64,000 nt of DNA from contig JADZEB010000034.1 of NCBI GenBank assembly GCA_020850755.1, forward strand, positions 1 to 64,000, written 5' to 3'. Position numbers and translations under genes: made by a program. Below are positions 42,449-51,208 of the stretch, piece after piece. Numbering within the stretch: the first letter of the stretch is position 1; the number at the start of each line of letters is the position of its first letter. This stretch comes from Alphaproteobacteria bacterium. GTDB lineage: Bacteria > Pseudomonadota > Alphaproteobacteria > Acetobacterales > Acetobacteraceae. The notes below the pieces were generated by a model. The model saw only the letters and a program-made list of their open reading frames with translations, was not told the origin of the DNA and searched no databases.

Positions 42449-43987
42449 CTACAGGTCCACGCCGGAATAGGAGCAGTTGAAGCTCTTGTTGCAGAGCGGG
42501 AAGTCGGGAACGATGTTGTCCTCGATCGCCGCTTCCAGCAACGGCCATTGCAGCCAGGACGGATCGCGCAGGAAGGCGCCGCGCAGGATCGCGCTCTCGT
42601 CCAGCCGCACCCAGGCGAACACCTCGCCGCGGAAGCTCTCGGCCATCGCCGCGCCCTCGCCCGCGGCGGCCGCCAGCGGCACCAGCACCGGCCCGTGCGG
42701 CAGGTCGGCCAGGATCGCGCGCACAAGCTTGATACTCTCCTGCAGTTCGGCCAGCCGCACGCGCACGCGCGCATCGACATCGCCCTCGGCGAACACCGGC
42801 ACGGCGAAGTCGAGCGCGTCATAGGGCGCGTAGCCGGGCGATTTGCGGCAATCGAAGCCGCGGCTGGCCGCGCGCCCGACATGGCCGCCGGCGGCGAAGC
42901 GCGCGACAAGCTGCGCCGAGACCGCGCCTGTGCCGACCACGCGATCGACCAGCGAGGCATAGTTCTCGTAGGTCGCGATCAGGTCGGGCAGCTCGGCCTC
43001 GATCGCGGCCAGCGCGCGCTCGATCGCATCGGGGCCGAGCAGCGTCAGGTCGTCGGCAATCCCGCCCGGCAGCACGCGGTCCATCATCAGCCGGTGCCCG
43101 AAGGCGGTGGCGGCGGCGCGCAACACGCCCTCGCGCAGCAGGCCGGTGCGCGCATGGATGAAGGCGAAGGCGGCGTCGTTGCAGACGAAGCCGAAATCAT
43201 GCAGGTGGTTGGCGATGCGCTCGATCTCGGCCATCAGCGCGCGCAGCCACACCGCGCGCGTGGGCGCGGCAACGCCAAGGGCGGCTTCCACGGCGCGCGC
43301 ATAGGCGATCGAGTAGGCGACGGTGGCATCGCCCGAGATGCGCGCGGCGAAGGTGGCGGCGGCGCGGGCGGGCTTGCCGATCATCAAGCCCAGCGTGCCC
43401 TTGTGGACATAGCCGAGCCGCTGCTCCAGCCGCGCCACCATCTCGCCCTGCGCGGTGAAGCGGAAATGGCCCGGCTCGATGATGCCGGCATGGATCGGGC
43501 CGACCGGGATCTGGTGCAGGCTCTCGCCCTCGACCGGCAGGAAGGCGGGTTGCGGCGCATCAGTGGGCGCGGGCGGCGCCTCGCGCCGGGCCGGCCGCGC
43601 CGCCATCGGGGCGGCCAGCGCCCAGCGGCCATGATCGAGCCAGGGGCGGAGATCGACCGCATCGGTGGCGACAAGGCCCCAGAGGTCGCGCACCATCCGC
43701 TCGAAGCGCACCGCGCCCGGCCGCAGCGGGGACAGGGCCGGGTAGGTGCCATCCGGACAGGCGAGGGAGAACAGGACGAACTCCTCCTCCTCCTCGTGGC
43801 GCAGCGCGCAAAGCACCACCCCCGGCTCGGCCCAGAGCGACAGCAGTTCAAGCCGCGCATCGGCGGCGAGCAGCAGCAAAAGACGTTCCCATTGCGGGCG
43901 GTCGAGCCGCGCATGCGCCCAGGGGCGGCAGGGCATGGCGGTGCCCTGGCCGAGCAGGGCGCGAAGCTCCTCGATGCGCGGGTCCAT
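42449..43987 (-). CDS. HyfG/NuoCD-like large subunit lacking most NiFe ligands
   Basis: 512 residues, a NuoC-like domain (about 1-115) fused to a NuoD/hydrogenase-large-subunit domain (HQIPVGPIHAGIIEPGHFRF ... LEQRLGYVHKGTLGLM). In NiFe hydrogenases the active-site motifs are RxCGxC and DPCxxC. Here the first reads RISGDA (Ser218 and Ala221 replace the Cys), and the C-terminal motif reads FNCSYS (Cys505 kept, Ser508 replaces Cys). Three of four ligands are missing, so no Ni-Fe centre is expected. This is as in energy-converting-hydrogenase-related complexes and complex I. The real electron donor or acceptor is unknown. Confidence 0.9.
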   Translation of the reverse strand: MDPRIEELRALLGQGTAMPCRPWAHARLDRPQWERLLLLLAADARLELLSLWAEPGVVLCALRHEEEEEFVLFSLACPDGTYPALSPLRPGAVRFERMVRDLWGLVATDAVDLRPWLDHGRWALAAPMAARPARREAPPAPTDAPQPAFLPVEGESLHQIPVGPIHAGIIEPGHFRFTAQGEMVARLEQRLGYVHKGTLGLMIGKPARAAATFAARISGDATVAYSIAYARAVEAALGVAAPTRAVWLRALMAEIERIANHLHDFGFVCNDAAFAFIHARTGLLREGVLRAAATAFGHRLMMDRVLPGGIADDLTLLGPDAIERALAAIEAELPDLIATYENYASLVDRVVGTGAVSAQLVARFAAGGHVGRAASRGFDCRKSPGYAPYDALDFAVPVFAEGDVDARVRVRLAELQESIKLVRAILADLPHGPVLVPLAAAAGEGAAMAESFRGEVFAWVRLDESAILRGAFLRDPSWLQWPLLEAAIEDNIVPDFPLCNKSFNCSYSGVDL

Positions 43988-44011
43988 GGCCGTTTCGCCC
44001 TCCCGCCCCGG

Positions 44012-45481
44012 TCAGCCCAGCAGCGCCGCCACCTGGACGAACCAGGCGACCAGCGGCTCGGGCAGCCACACGCCCGCCACCAGCACGAGCGCGAGATGAA
44101 GATAAAGCGGCACCAGCGCGGCGGCCGAGGGCGGCTCGCTCTTGTCGGGCATGGTGGCGCCGAAGGCCACACCCTGGATGCGCGCGACCATCGCGGCAAG
44201 CCCCGTCAGCAGCCCGAGCGCCAGCAGCGCGGCAAGCCAGGGCTGGCGCGCGAAGGTGGTGGTGAGCAGCAGGAACTCGCTCATGAACACGCCCGAGGGC
44301 GGCAGGCCGGCGATCATCGCCACCCCCGCCACCAGCCCCCAGCCGAGCCAGGGGTGGCTGGCGGTGAGGCCGGAGATCTCGGCGAATTTCTGCGTGCCCT
44401 TCACCTGCGCGGCCTGGCCCACGGCGAAGAAGATCGCGCTTTTCGTCAGGCTGTGCATGGTCATGTGCAGGAGCCCGGCGAAATTCGCCAAGGGCCCGCC
44501 CATGCCGAAGGCGAAGGTGGCAAGCCCCATATGCTCGATCGAGCTGTAGGCGAAGAAGCGCTTGATGTCGCGCCGCTTCCAGAGCGAGAAGGCCGCCAGC
44601 ATCAGCGAGGCAAGGCCCATCGTCAGCATCAGCGGGCCCGGCGCGATCGCGCCCGTGTTCTGCGCCAGCAGCATCTTGCAGCGCAGGACGGCATAGAGCG
44701 CGACATTCAGCAGCAGCCCCGACAGCACCGCCGAGATCGGGGTCGGGCCTTCCGCATGCGCATCGGGCAGCCAGGCATGCAGGGGCGCGAGCCCGACCTT
44801 GGTGCCGTAGCCCACCAGCAGGAAGACGAAGGCGAGGTTGAGGATCGCCGGGTTGAACTCGCCCGCGCGCGGCAGCAGCGTGCTGAAGGTCATCGCGTCA
44901 AGCCCGGTGCCCACCACCGGCCGCGCCGCGAGGTAGAGGATGGTCGTGCCGAACAGGGCGAGCGCGATGCCGACGCCGCAGAGGATGAAATACTTCCATG
45001 CCGCCTCGATGCTCTCGTGCGTGCGGTAGAGGCTGACCATCAGCACGGTGGCAAGCGTGGCCCCCTCCACCGCCACCCACATGACGCCGAGATTGTTGGC
45101 GAGCAGCGCCAGCAGCATCGAGCCCATGAAGGCCTGGTACATGGCGTGGTAGAAGCGCAAATAGGGCTCGGCCAGCTTGCCGCTGTTCACCTCGAAGCGG
45201 ATATAGGCGGCCGAGAAGATCGCGGTCGACAGGCCGACAAAGGCGGTCAGCGCCACCAGGTAGATGTTGAAGGCATCGACATGCAGCAGCACATCGGCGC
45301 GCGGCGGCAGGAAGAACAGGCGCAGCGCGGCAAGCAGCGTGAGGACCGAGGCGCCGACATTCACGAGCGAGCCCACGCGCCAGCCGGGCACGGCGAACAG
45401 CAGCAGCATGGCAAGGCCCGGCACCAGCACCACCAGCCCGGCCGCCGAGGTGACGAGGGCGGAAAGCTCCAGCCCGCTCAT
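44012..45481 (-). CDS. HyfF-like antiporter-type membrane subunit
   Basis: 489 residues, about fourteen membrane helices, Mrp/NuoLMN antiporter family. Key elements: VAVEGATLATVLMVSLYRTHESIEAAWKYFIL (conserved Glu and Lys), LVGYGTKVGLAPLHAWLPDAHAEGPTPISAVLSGLLLNVALYAVLR, KRFFAYSSIEHMGLATFAFGMG, LLHMTMHSLTKSAIFFAVGQ and PPSGVFMSEFLLL. It is a proton or sodium translocating subunit. The 3' end is 24 bp from the hyfG-like gene, and the start overlaps hyfE by 4 bp. Confidence 0.92.
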   Translation of the reverse strand: MSGLELSALVTSAAGLVVLVPGLAMLLLFAVPGWRVGSLVNVGASVLTLLAALRLFFLPPRADVLLHVDAFNIYLVALTAFVGLSTAIFSAAYIRFEVNSGKLAEPYLRFYHAMYQAFMGSMLLALLANNLGVMWVAVEGATLATVLMVSLYRTHESIEAAWKYFILCGVGIALALFGTTILYLAARPVVGTGLDAMTFSTLLPRAGEFNPAILNLAFVFLLVGYGTKVGLAPLHAWLPDAHAEGPTPISAVLSGLLLNVALYAVLRCKMLLAQNTGAIAPGPLMLTMGLASLMLAAFSLWKRRDIKRFFAYSSIEHMGLATFAFGMGGPLANFAGLLHMTMHSLTKSAIFFAVGQAAQVKGTQKFAEISGLTASHPWLGWGLVAGVAMIAGLPPSGVFMSEFLLLTTTFARQPWLAALLALGLLTGLAAMVARIQGVAFGATMPDKSEPPSAAALVPLYLHLALVLVAGVWLPEPLVAWFVQVAALLG

Positions 45482-46155
45482 CGCCGTTCGCCCCGGAAGC
45501 TTTCCAGATAGTGCAGGTCCAGCGTGTCGAAGCGCTCGCGGATCTGGAAGAAGAAGATGCCGAAGATGATGAAGGCCACCATCACCGAGAAGGCGATGAT
45601 CAGCTCCACCACCAGCGGCATGCCCTCCACCCCCACCGCGGCCAGGATCAGCCCGTTCTCGAGCGACATGAAGCCCACCACCTGGGTGATGGCGTTGCGC
45701 CGCGTGATCATCACCAGCATGCCGATCAGCACGACGGAAAGGGCGAGCGCCAGGTCCTCGCGCGTCAGCACCGCCGCCTCGCCGGTGATCGGCAGCACGA
45801 CCATGATCGACAGCGCCACCAGCGCCACGCCCGCCACCATCGACAGGCCGATGCCGAGCACGGTTTCTATGGTGCGGTGGATCATCAGCTTGACGACGAT
45901 CCGTCGCAGCGCCACCGGCACGAAGATCGCCTTGAACAGGAGCGCGATCGCCGCCGTGACGAACAGGTGCGCCGCGCCCTGGACCCAGCCCTGCCAGGCG
46001 GCGGCCAGCGCCAGCACCACCGCCTGGAGCGCGTAGATGTTGATCAGCGCCATCAGCCGCCGCTGGTAGAGCATGGCGAAGGACAGCACCAGCACGATCG
46101 CACCGAGAAGGTGCGCGACATCGTAGGAAAGCTCGCCGAATCCCAGGGGGCGCAT
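45478..46155 (-). CDS. HyfE-like membrane subunit
   Basis: 225 residues, about six to seven membrane helices, HyfE/NuoK-MrpC-related: MLYQRRLMALINIYALQAVVLALAAAW, LMIHRTIETVLGIGLSMVAG, VVLIGMLVMITRRNAITQVVGFMSLENGLILAAVGVEGMPLVVELIIAFSVMVAFIIFGIFFFQI. The Glu in SLENG corresponds to the conserved membrane Glu of NuoK. The ATG at 46155 shares one base with the hyfC stop (TGATG). It is coupled to hyfF by a 4-bp overlap. Confidence 0.9.
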   Translation of the reverse strand: MRPLGFGELSYDVAHLLGAIVLVLSFAMLYQRRLMALINIYALQAVVLALAAAWQGWVQGAAHLFVTAAIALLFKAIFVPVALRRIVVKLMIHRTIETVLGIGLSMVAGVALVALSIMVVLPITGEAAVLTREDLALALSVVLIGMLVMITRRNAITQVVGFMSLENGLILAAVGVEGMPLVVELIIAFSVMVAFIIFGIFFFQIRERFDTLDLHYLESFRGERR

Positions 46156-47123
46156 CACACCAACGAGGTCGAGAGGAACAGGAAGATCGCCCCGAGAAGG
46201 GCGACCAGGAGTGCCGTGCCGAGGAACTCGGTCACGCGGAAGACGCGCATCTTGGCGATGGCGCATTCGAACAGGGCAAGGGCGGCGGCCAGCACCAGCA
46301 CCTTGGCCGCCCAGAGCGCGAGCCCGAGCGGCCAGCCGAGCGGATCGGCGCCGCGGCCGAGCCCGTAGGGGAAGAACAGCACGCCGATCAGCGACATCCA
46401 GAACAAGAGGCGCAGCATCGCCGCCGCCTCGACCAGCGCCAGATGGCGGCCGGAATATTCCAGCACCATCGCCTCGTGCACCATGGTCAGCTCCAGGTGC
46501 GTGGCGGGATTGTCCACCGGGATGCGCGCATTCTCGGCGATCGCGATCGCCACCATGGCGATCAGCGCCAGCGCCAGCGAGACGCGCACGCCGAGATCGG
46601 TGTCGCGCAGCACCGAGAGGGTGAGATCGAGCTGCGTCGTGCCGGTCAGCAGCGCGAAGATGAACACGACCATCAGCATCGCCGGCTCGGCCAGCACGGC
46701 GAAGGTCATCTCGCGGCTGGCACCAAGCCCGCCGAAGGCGGTGCCGACATCCATCGCCGCCAAGGCCACGATCGCGCGCGCCGCGGCCAGCATGCCGATC
46801 AGCACGACGAGATCGGAAAGCGGCGCGAAGCTCATGCCGTTGGCGAAGCTCGGCACCAGCGCGACCGCGGCCAGCACGAAGGCCATGTGCAGATAGGGGG
46901 CGAGGCGGAACAGGGAGGAGGCGTTCGCCGCCACCACCGGCTGCTTGCGCATGAGCTTCCAGAGGTCGCGATAGGGCTGCAGGAGCGGCGGCCCGCGCCG
47001 CCCCAGGATGCGCGCCTTCAGAAGCCGCACGAAGCCCGTCAGCAAGGGCGCCGCCGCCAGCATCAGCGCCAGGTGCAGTGCCTGGGCGAGGAAGGCGGAC
47101 AGGGCGGCCAGGACGCCCGCCAT
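46155..47123 (-). CDS. HyfC/NuoH-like membrane subunit
   Basis: 322 residues, eight predicted helices. NuoH/HycD family: RGPPLLQPYRDLWKLMRKQPVV (the quinone-end loop GPPLxQPYxDLxKL), ENARIPVDNPATHLELTMVHEAMVLEYSGR (the acidic E-x3-P-D-x-P loop of the family) and the C-terminal helices. It links the peripheral arm to the antiporter subunits. Begins 1 bp after the hyfB stop. Confidence 0.92.
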   Translation of the reverse strand: MAGVLAALSAFLAQALHLALMLAAAPLLTGFVRLLKARILGRRGPPLLQPYRDLWKLMRKQPVVAANASSLFRLAPYLHMAFVLAAVALVPSFANGMSFAPLSDLVVLIGMLAAARAIVALAAMDVGTAFGGLGASREMTFAVLAEPAMLMVVFIFALLTGTTQLDLTLSVLRDTDLGVRVSLALALIAMVAIAIAENARIPVDNPATHLELTMVHEAMVLEYSGRHLALVEAAAMLRLLFWMSLIGVLFFPYGLGRGADPLGWPLGLALWAAKVLVLAAALALFECAIAKMRVFRVTEFLGTALLVALLGAIFLFLSTSLV

Positions 47124-47124
47124 G

Positions 47125-49158
47125 TCAGCGGGCCTCCAGCGCGGCGAGAAGAACGAGCAGCGTCACCAGCGCCCCGAACATCAGCGCGAGGTAGCGGCGG
47201 ATGGTCAGGAACTGGAGGTGGTTGACGCGCTCGGCGATCGCCATCACCACGGCTTGCAGGGGCGCGAACAGGAAGCGCGCGGCCGGGTCGCGGAAGCCCG
47301 ACTGGTGGCGCGCGGGGCGGGTCTCGCCCGGCTCGGGCATCTCGACCTGCTCGCTCGCGGCCAGCAGCGGGCGGCCAAGGATGCGCAGGATCGGCTGGCC
47401 GAAGCTGCCGGCGGTGTATTGCGCGGCCGGGTTGCCCCAGGGCCGCTCGGTCGGCGCGGCGCGGAAGCCGCAATCCCATGCAGGGCCGCGACGATGGCCG
47501 GGCACGGCAAGGCGCTGGACCACAACGACGGTGGCCATGAAGCCCAGCACCACCAGCGCGGCCAGCGCCAGGCTGCCATAAGCGGTGTGGCTTTCCGGGG
47601 CCAGCGCCGGGCCGATCCAGCCGCCGGCCAGCCGCGCGCCCTCGGCGCCGGGCAGCAGCATGCGCAGGACCGGCGCGCCGAGCTGCAAGGGCAGGCTCGG
47701 CACCAGGCCGAGCAGCACGCAGAGCAGGCTTGCCAGCAGCATCGCCGCGCGCATCGGCGCGTCCGCCTCCACCGCGCCCTCGGCCTCGGCGCTGCGCGGG
47801 CGGCCGAGGAAGGCCACGCCCAGGAAGCGCACCGCCACCATCGCCGCCATCGCCGCGGCGATCGCCATCGCCACCGCCACCACCGCCGCCTCGACCTGGA
47901 AGGCGAGCTGGTCGATGCGCGGGGCGGCGATCACCGCCTGCACCAGCAGCCATTCAGAGGCGAACCCGTTGCCGGGCGGCAAGGACGCCATCGCCATGCC
48001 GAGCAGGAGCGCGGACAGGGCGGTTGCCGGCATGCGGTGGATCAGCCCGCCCATGCGGTCGATCGCGCGGGTGCCGGTGGCGACCAGCAGCGCGCCGGTG
48101 ACGAAGAACAGGCCGGACTTGAAGATGGCGTGGTTGAGCGCATGCAGCATCGCCCCACCGAGCGCCAGCGCGGCGAGCCCCGGCTCGCGCCCGCGGAACA
48201 GAAGCGCCAGCCCGAACCCGATCGCGACCAGCCCGACATTCTCGATCGTGGAGCAGGCAAGCAGGGTCTTGCCGTCGCGTTCCAACACCGCGCGCAAGGC
48301 GCCCATCACCGCCGAGGCGGCGCCCACCGCCATGACGATCCCGCCCCACCAGCCCGGCTGGTCGGCGCCCATCAGGTCGAACAACACCCGCGCCAGCGCA
48401 TAGAGCGCGACCTTGGTCATCACCCCCGACATCAGCGCCGAGACATGGCTCGGCGCGGCGGGATGGGCGAGCGGCAGCCAGATATGCAGCGGGAACAGGC
48501 CGGCCTTGGACCCGGCGCCGGCGAGGGCGAGCAGCATGACCGCGCTCGCGCGCAGGCCCGTGGGCGGTGCGGCGCGCATCTCGGCGAAGCGGTAATCGCC
48601 CTCTGTCCCGGCCAGGAGGCCGAAGCAGAGCAGCATGCAGGCGGCGCCGAAGGCGGCCATGCCGAGATAGATCTGGGCCGCGTCGCGGCTTTCCGCCTCG
48701 CGGTGGCTGGCCAGCACCAGCGCCCAGGAGGCGAGCGACATCAGCTCGAACCCGACCAGGAAGCTGAAGGCGTCCGCCGCCAGCAAGGCCAGCGCCATGC
48801 CGCCCAGGAACACGGGATAGAAGGGCAGGACGCGGCCCGGCTCCGCCTCGTGGCGGCCATAGCCGAGCGCGAACAGCGAGGAAAGCGCCCCGCCCAGGCC
48901 CAGGATCAGCAGGAACCAGGCCGACAGCGCATCGAGCGCCAGGTGCACGCCGAGCCAGGGCAGGCCGAAGGGCAGCGAGAAGGCCACCGGCCCCGCGCCG
49001 CCGGCAAGATGCACCAGCGCGGCGAGTGCGATCAGCGCCGAAAGCGCGAGCGAGCCGCCATAGACGATCGCATTGCCGAAGGGTCTGCGCGCGAGCGCCG
49101 CGCCCACCGGCCCGAGCATGCCAAGGCCAAGCGCGGCCAGCGCGATCGCGGTCAGCAT
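47125..49158 (-). CDS. HyfB-like antiporter-type membrane subunit
   Basis: 677 residues, about sixteen membrane helices. HyfB/HycC family: VGFELMSLASWALVLASHREAESRDAAQIYLGMAAFG, AGSKAGLFPLHIWLPLAHPAAPSHVSALMSGVMTKVALYALARV (the Lys/His proton path), LLACSTIENVGLVAIGFGLALL, ALNHAIFKSGLFFVTGALL, PPGNGFASEWLL, and a long C-terminal helix region ending with FLFAPLQAVVMAIAERVNHLQFLTIRRYLALMFGALVTLL. First gene of the operon hyfB-C-E-F-G-I. HyfA, HyfD and HyfH homologs are absent. Confidence 0.92.
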   Translation of the reverse strand: MLTAIALAALGLGMLGPVGAALARRPFGNAIVYGGSLALSALIALAALVHLAGGAGPVAFSLPFGLPWLGVHLALDALSAWFLLILGLGGALSSLFALGYGRHEAEPGRVLPFYPVFLGGMALALLAADAFSFLVGFELMSLASWALVLASHREAESRDAAQIYLGMAAFGAACMLLCFGLLAGTEGDYRFAEMRAAPPTGLRASAVMLLALAGAGSKAGLFPLHIWLPLAHPAAPSHVSALMSGVMTKVALYALARVLFDLMGADQPGWWGGIVMAVGAASAVMGALRAVLERDGKTLLACSTIENVGLVAIGFGLALLFRGREPGLAALALGGAMLHALNHAIFKSGLFFVTGALLVATGTRAIDRMGGLIHRMPATALSALLLGMAMASLPPGNGFASEWLLVQAVIAAPRIDQLAFQVEAAVVAVAMAIAAAMAAMVAVRFLGVAFLGRPRSAEAEGAVEADAPMRAAMLLASLLCVLLGLVPSLPLQLGAPVLRMLLPGAEGARLAGGWIGPALAPESHTAYGSLALAALVVLGFMATVVVVQRLAVPGHRRGPAWDCGFRAAPTERPWGNPAAQYTAGSFGQPILRILGRPLLAASEQVEMPEPGETRPARHQSGFRDPAARFLFAPLQAVVMAIAERVNHLQFLTIRRYLALMFGALVTLLVLLAALEAR

Positions 49159-49160
49159 GC

Positions 49161-49196
49161 GGGGCTCGGGGCGGGGCTCGGGGCGGGGCTCGGGGC
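49161..49196. repeat. 12-bp tandem repeat, three identical copies
   Basis: Unit GGGGCTCGGGGC at 49161, 49173 and 49185, immediately upstream of the hyfB start and within the 255 bp between hyfB and modC. Confidence 0.88.
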
Positions 49197-49413
49197 CGGG
49201 CCCCGGCGCGCCGCCAGCCTCGCAGCGGTCCCGCGCGCCGGCGCGGGGCCCTTGCGTGCATGCGCGTAGCGGGCAGCGGGATGTTGCAAAGAGCCGACCC
49301 CGGTCATGCAGGACGGGCGCGGATGCGCCATCCCGAATTGATACGGGGCCGGTGGAAGCCGCGTCAATGCAAGTGCGTCCCCGCAGGCCCGGTGGGCGCG
49401 GCGGCGCACCGCC

Positions 49414-50517
49414 TCAGCCCTCGGTGCGGGCAAGCGCGATGCTTTTCACCAGCGCCCAGACGCGCTTGCCGGGCACCAGCCCGAGCGCCGCCACCGAATG
49501 CCGCGTCAGATGCGCCAAGAGCCGCGCCCCGTCCGGGCCGGGCAGCGCCAGCACCAGCTCGACATAGCCCTCCTGCGGCACGATCGCGGCGATCTCGGCC
49601 TCGATCTGGTTGAGCATCGACAGGCCCTGCGGCGGGGCGATGGCGATGGCCACGTCGCGCGCCAGCACCTGCACGCGCACCGCCGCGCCCACCGGCGCCT
49701 CCATCAGCGGCATGCGCAGGCTGCCGCCGGCGATCGCCAGCAGGCTGAGCCCGTCGGCGGCATCGTGCGCGGCCACGCGCGCATGCAGCACTGCGCCCGA
49801 GCGGTCGCGCCCGAGCCGGGCCGCCACCGCCGGGTCGGCCATCAGCGCATCGAGCGGGCCCTGCGCCACAGCGCGCCCGGCCTCCAGCAGCACGAGCGTA
49901 TCGGCCAGCCGCACCACGTCCTCGAGATCGTGGGTCACGAGCACGATCGGCATCGACAGCGTCCGGCGCAGCGCCGCCAGCTCGGCCTGGAGCGCGCGCC
50001 GGGTGGCCTGGTCCAGCGCGGCGAAAGGCTCGTCCAGCAGCAGCACGGCCGGGTCGCGCGCGAGCGCGCGGGCGAGCGCCACGCGCTGCTTCTGCCCGCC
50101 CGAAAGCGCATCGGGCCGACGCGCGCCGAGGCCGGGCAGGCGCAGCCGTTCCAGCAGCGCGTTGGCGGCGCCGGCGGGCGCGCCGGCGGGCAAGGCGAGC
50201 GCCACATTGGCGGCGGCGGACAGGTGCGGGAACAGCGCCGGCTCCTGGAACACGAAGCCGAGCCGGCGCCTGTGGGTGGGCAGCGATACCCCCTCCGCCG
50301 TGTCGAGCCACACTTGGCCGGCGCAGGCCACCCGCCCCTCGGCAGGACGATAAAGCCCCGCGATCGCGCGCAGCACCGTGGTCTTGCCCGCGCCCGAGGG
50401 GCCGAACAACGCCACCACTTCGCCCGGCGCGGCGGCGAAGGCAAGATCGAGCGGGATCGGCCCGGCCTGGCGCAGCCGCACCGAAAGCCCGGCGCCGGCC
50501 TCGGGCGCGCTACTCAT
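49414..50517 (-). CDS. modC: Molybdate ABC transporter ATP-binding protein
   Basis: 367 residues. ABC ATPase: Walker A GPSGAGKTT, Q-loop VFQEPALFPHL, signature ALSGGQKQRVALARALARDP, Walker B LLLDEPFAALD, H-loop VLVTHDLED. Instead of a longer C-terminal region, it ends in a TOBE/Mop-like domain (RVQVLARDVAIAIAPPQGLSMLNQIEAEIAAI ... RLLAHLTRHSVAALGLVPGKRVWALVKSIAL), the molybdate-sensing part of ModC. The start overlaps modB by 8 bp. Confidence 0.93.
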   Translation of the reverse strand: MSSAPEAGAGLSVRLRQAGPIPLDLAFAAAPGEVVALFGPSGAGKTTVLRAIAGLYRPAEGRVACAGQVWLDTAEGVSLPTHRRRLGFVFQEPALFPHLSAAANVALALPAGAPAGAANALLERLRLPGLGARRPDALSGGQKQRVALARALARDPAVLLLDEPFAALDQATRRALQAELAALRRTLSMPIVLVTHDLEDVVRLADTLVLLEAGRAVAQGPLDALMADPAVAARLGRDRSGAVLHARVAAHDAADGLSLLAIAGGSLRMPLMEAPVGAAVRVQVLARDVAIAIAPPQGLSMLNQIEAEIAAIVPQEGYVELVLALPGPDGARLLAHLTRHSVAALGLVPGKRVWALVKSIALARTEG

Positions 50518-51190
50518 CGCGCGCGCCCTCGCGGCGGCGGGCGAGCAACGTCGTCAGCACCAGCGCCGCCAGCGCCACCACCAGCAGCACCGCCGCCATC
50601 AGCCCGGCCGCTGCCTCGTCCAGCGCCTGGACGCGGTCATAGATCGAGATCGCGAGCGTGCGCGTGTCGCCCGGGATCGAGCCACCGACCATCAGGACGA
50701 CGCCGAACTCGCCCAGCGTGTGCGCGAAAGTGAGGATCGCACCGGTGAGCAGGCCGGGCCAGGCGAGCGGCAGCTCGACGCGCCAGAAGGCGCGCCAGGG
50801 CGAGAGGCCCGCGCAGGCCGCCGCCTCGCGCAGGGCGCGCGGCACGGCGGCGAAGCCGTTCTGCGCCGGCTGCACGGCGAAGGGCAGGTTGGCGATGGCG
50901 GATGCCAGCACCAGCCCCTCGAAGCTGAAGGCGAGCGTGCGCCCGGCGACCGCCTGGAAGATGCGGCCGGGCAGGGTGTCGGGGGCGAAGGCCACCAGCA
51001 GGTAGAAGCCGAGCACGGTCGGCGGCAGCACGAGCGGGAGCGCCACCAGCGCCTCGGCCAGCGCGCGGCCGCGAAAGCGGCGATAGGCGAACAACCGGCC
51101 GAGCCAGGCGCCGAGCGGCATCAGCACGACAACGGTAACGATGCCGAGCAGGAGCGACAGACGCAGCGCTGCCCAGTCCATGCCGGCCAT
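50510..51190 (-). CDS. modB: Molybdate ABC transporter permease
   Basis: 226 residues, five to six helices. ALRLSLLLGIVTVVVLMPLGAWLGRLFAYRRFRGRALAEALVALPLVLPPTVLGFYLLVAFAP is the ModB N-terminus, and the EAA loop that contacts ModC is REAAACAGLSPWRAFWRVELPLAWPGLLTGAILTFAHTLGEFGVVLMVGGSIPG. It lies 18 bp after modA. Confidence 0.94.
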   Translation of the reverse strand: MAGMDWAALRLSLLLGIVTVVVLMPLGAWLGRLFAYRRFRGRALAEALVALPLVLPPTVLGFYLLVAFAPDTLPGRIFQAVAGRTLAFSFEGLVLASAIANLPFAVQPAQNGFAAVPRALREAAACAGLSPWRAFWRVELPLAWPGLLTGAILTFAHTLGEFGVVLMVGGSIPGDTRTLAISIYDRVQALDEAAAGLMAAVLLVVALAALVLTTLLARRREGARDE

Positions 51191-51208
51191 GCCCCGCGCG
51201 CCCCCGCC

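Noticed and set aside
42449-43987. A functional NiFe hydrogenase large subunit
   Set aside because: Three of the four ligand cysteines are replaced, so hydrogenase activity should not be annotated.
42548-45511. A 987-codon open frame antisense to the hyfG/hyfF-like genes
   Set aside because: Its translation is Gln/His/Arg-rich and has no domain. It is the GC-frame shadow of the real minus-strand genes.
47008-49269. A 753-codon + strand frame over the hyfB-like gene
   Set aside because: No recognisable motif, low-complexity composition, and opposite to a clearly conserved membrane protein gene.
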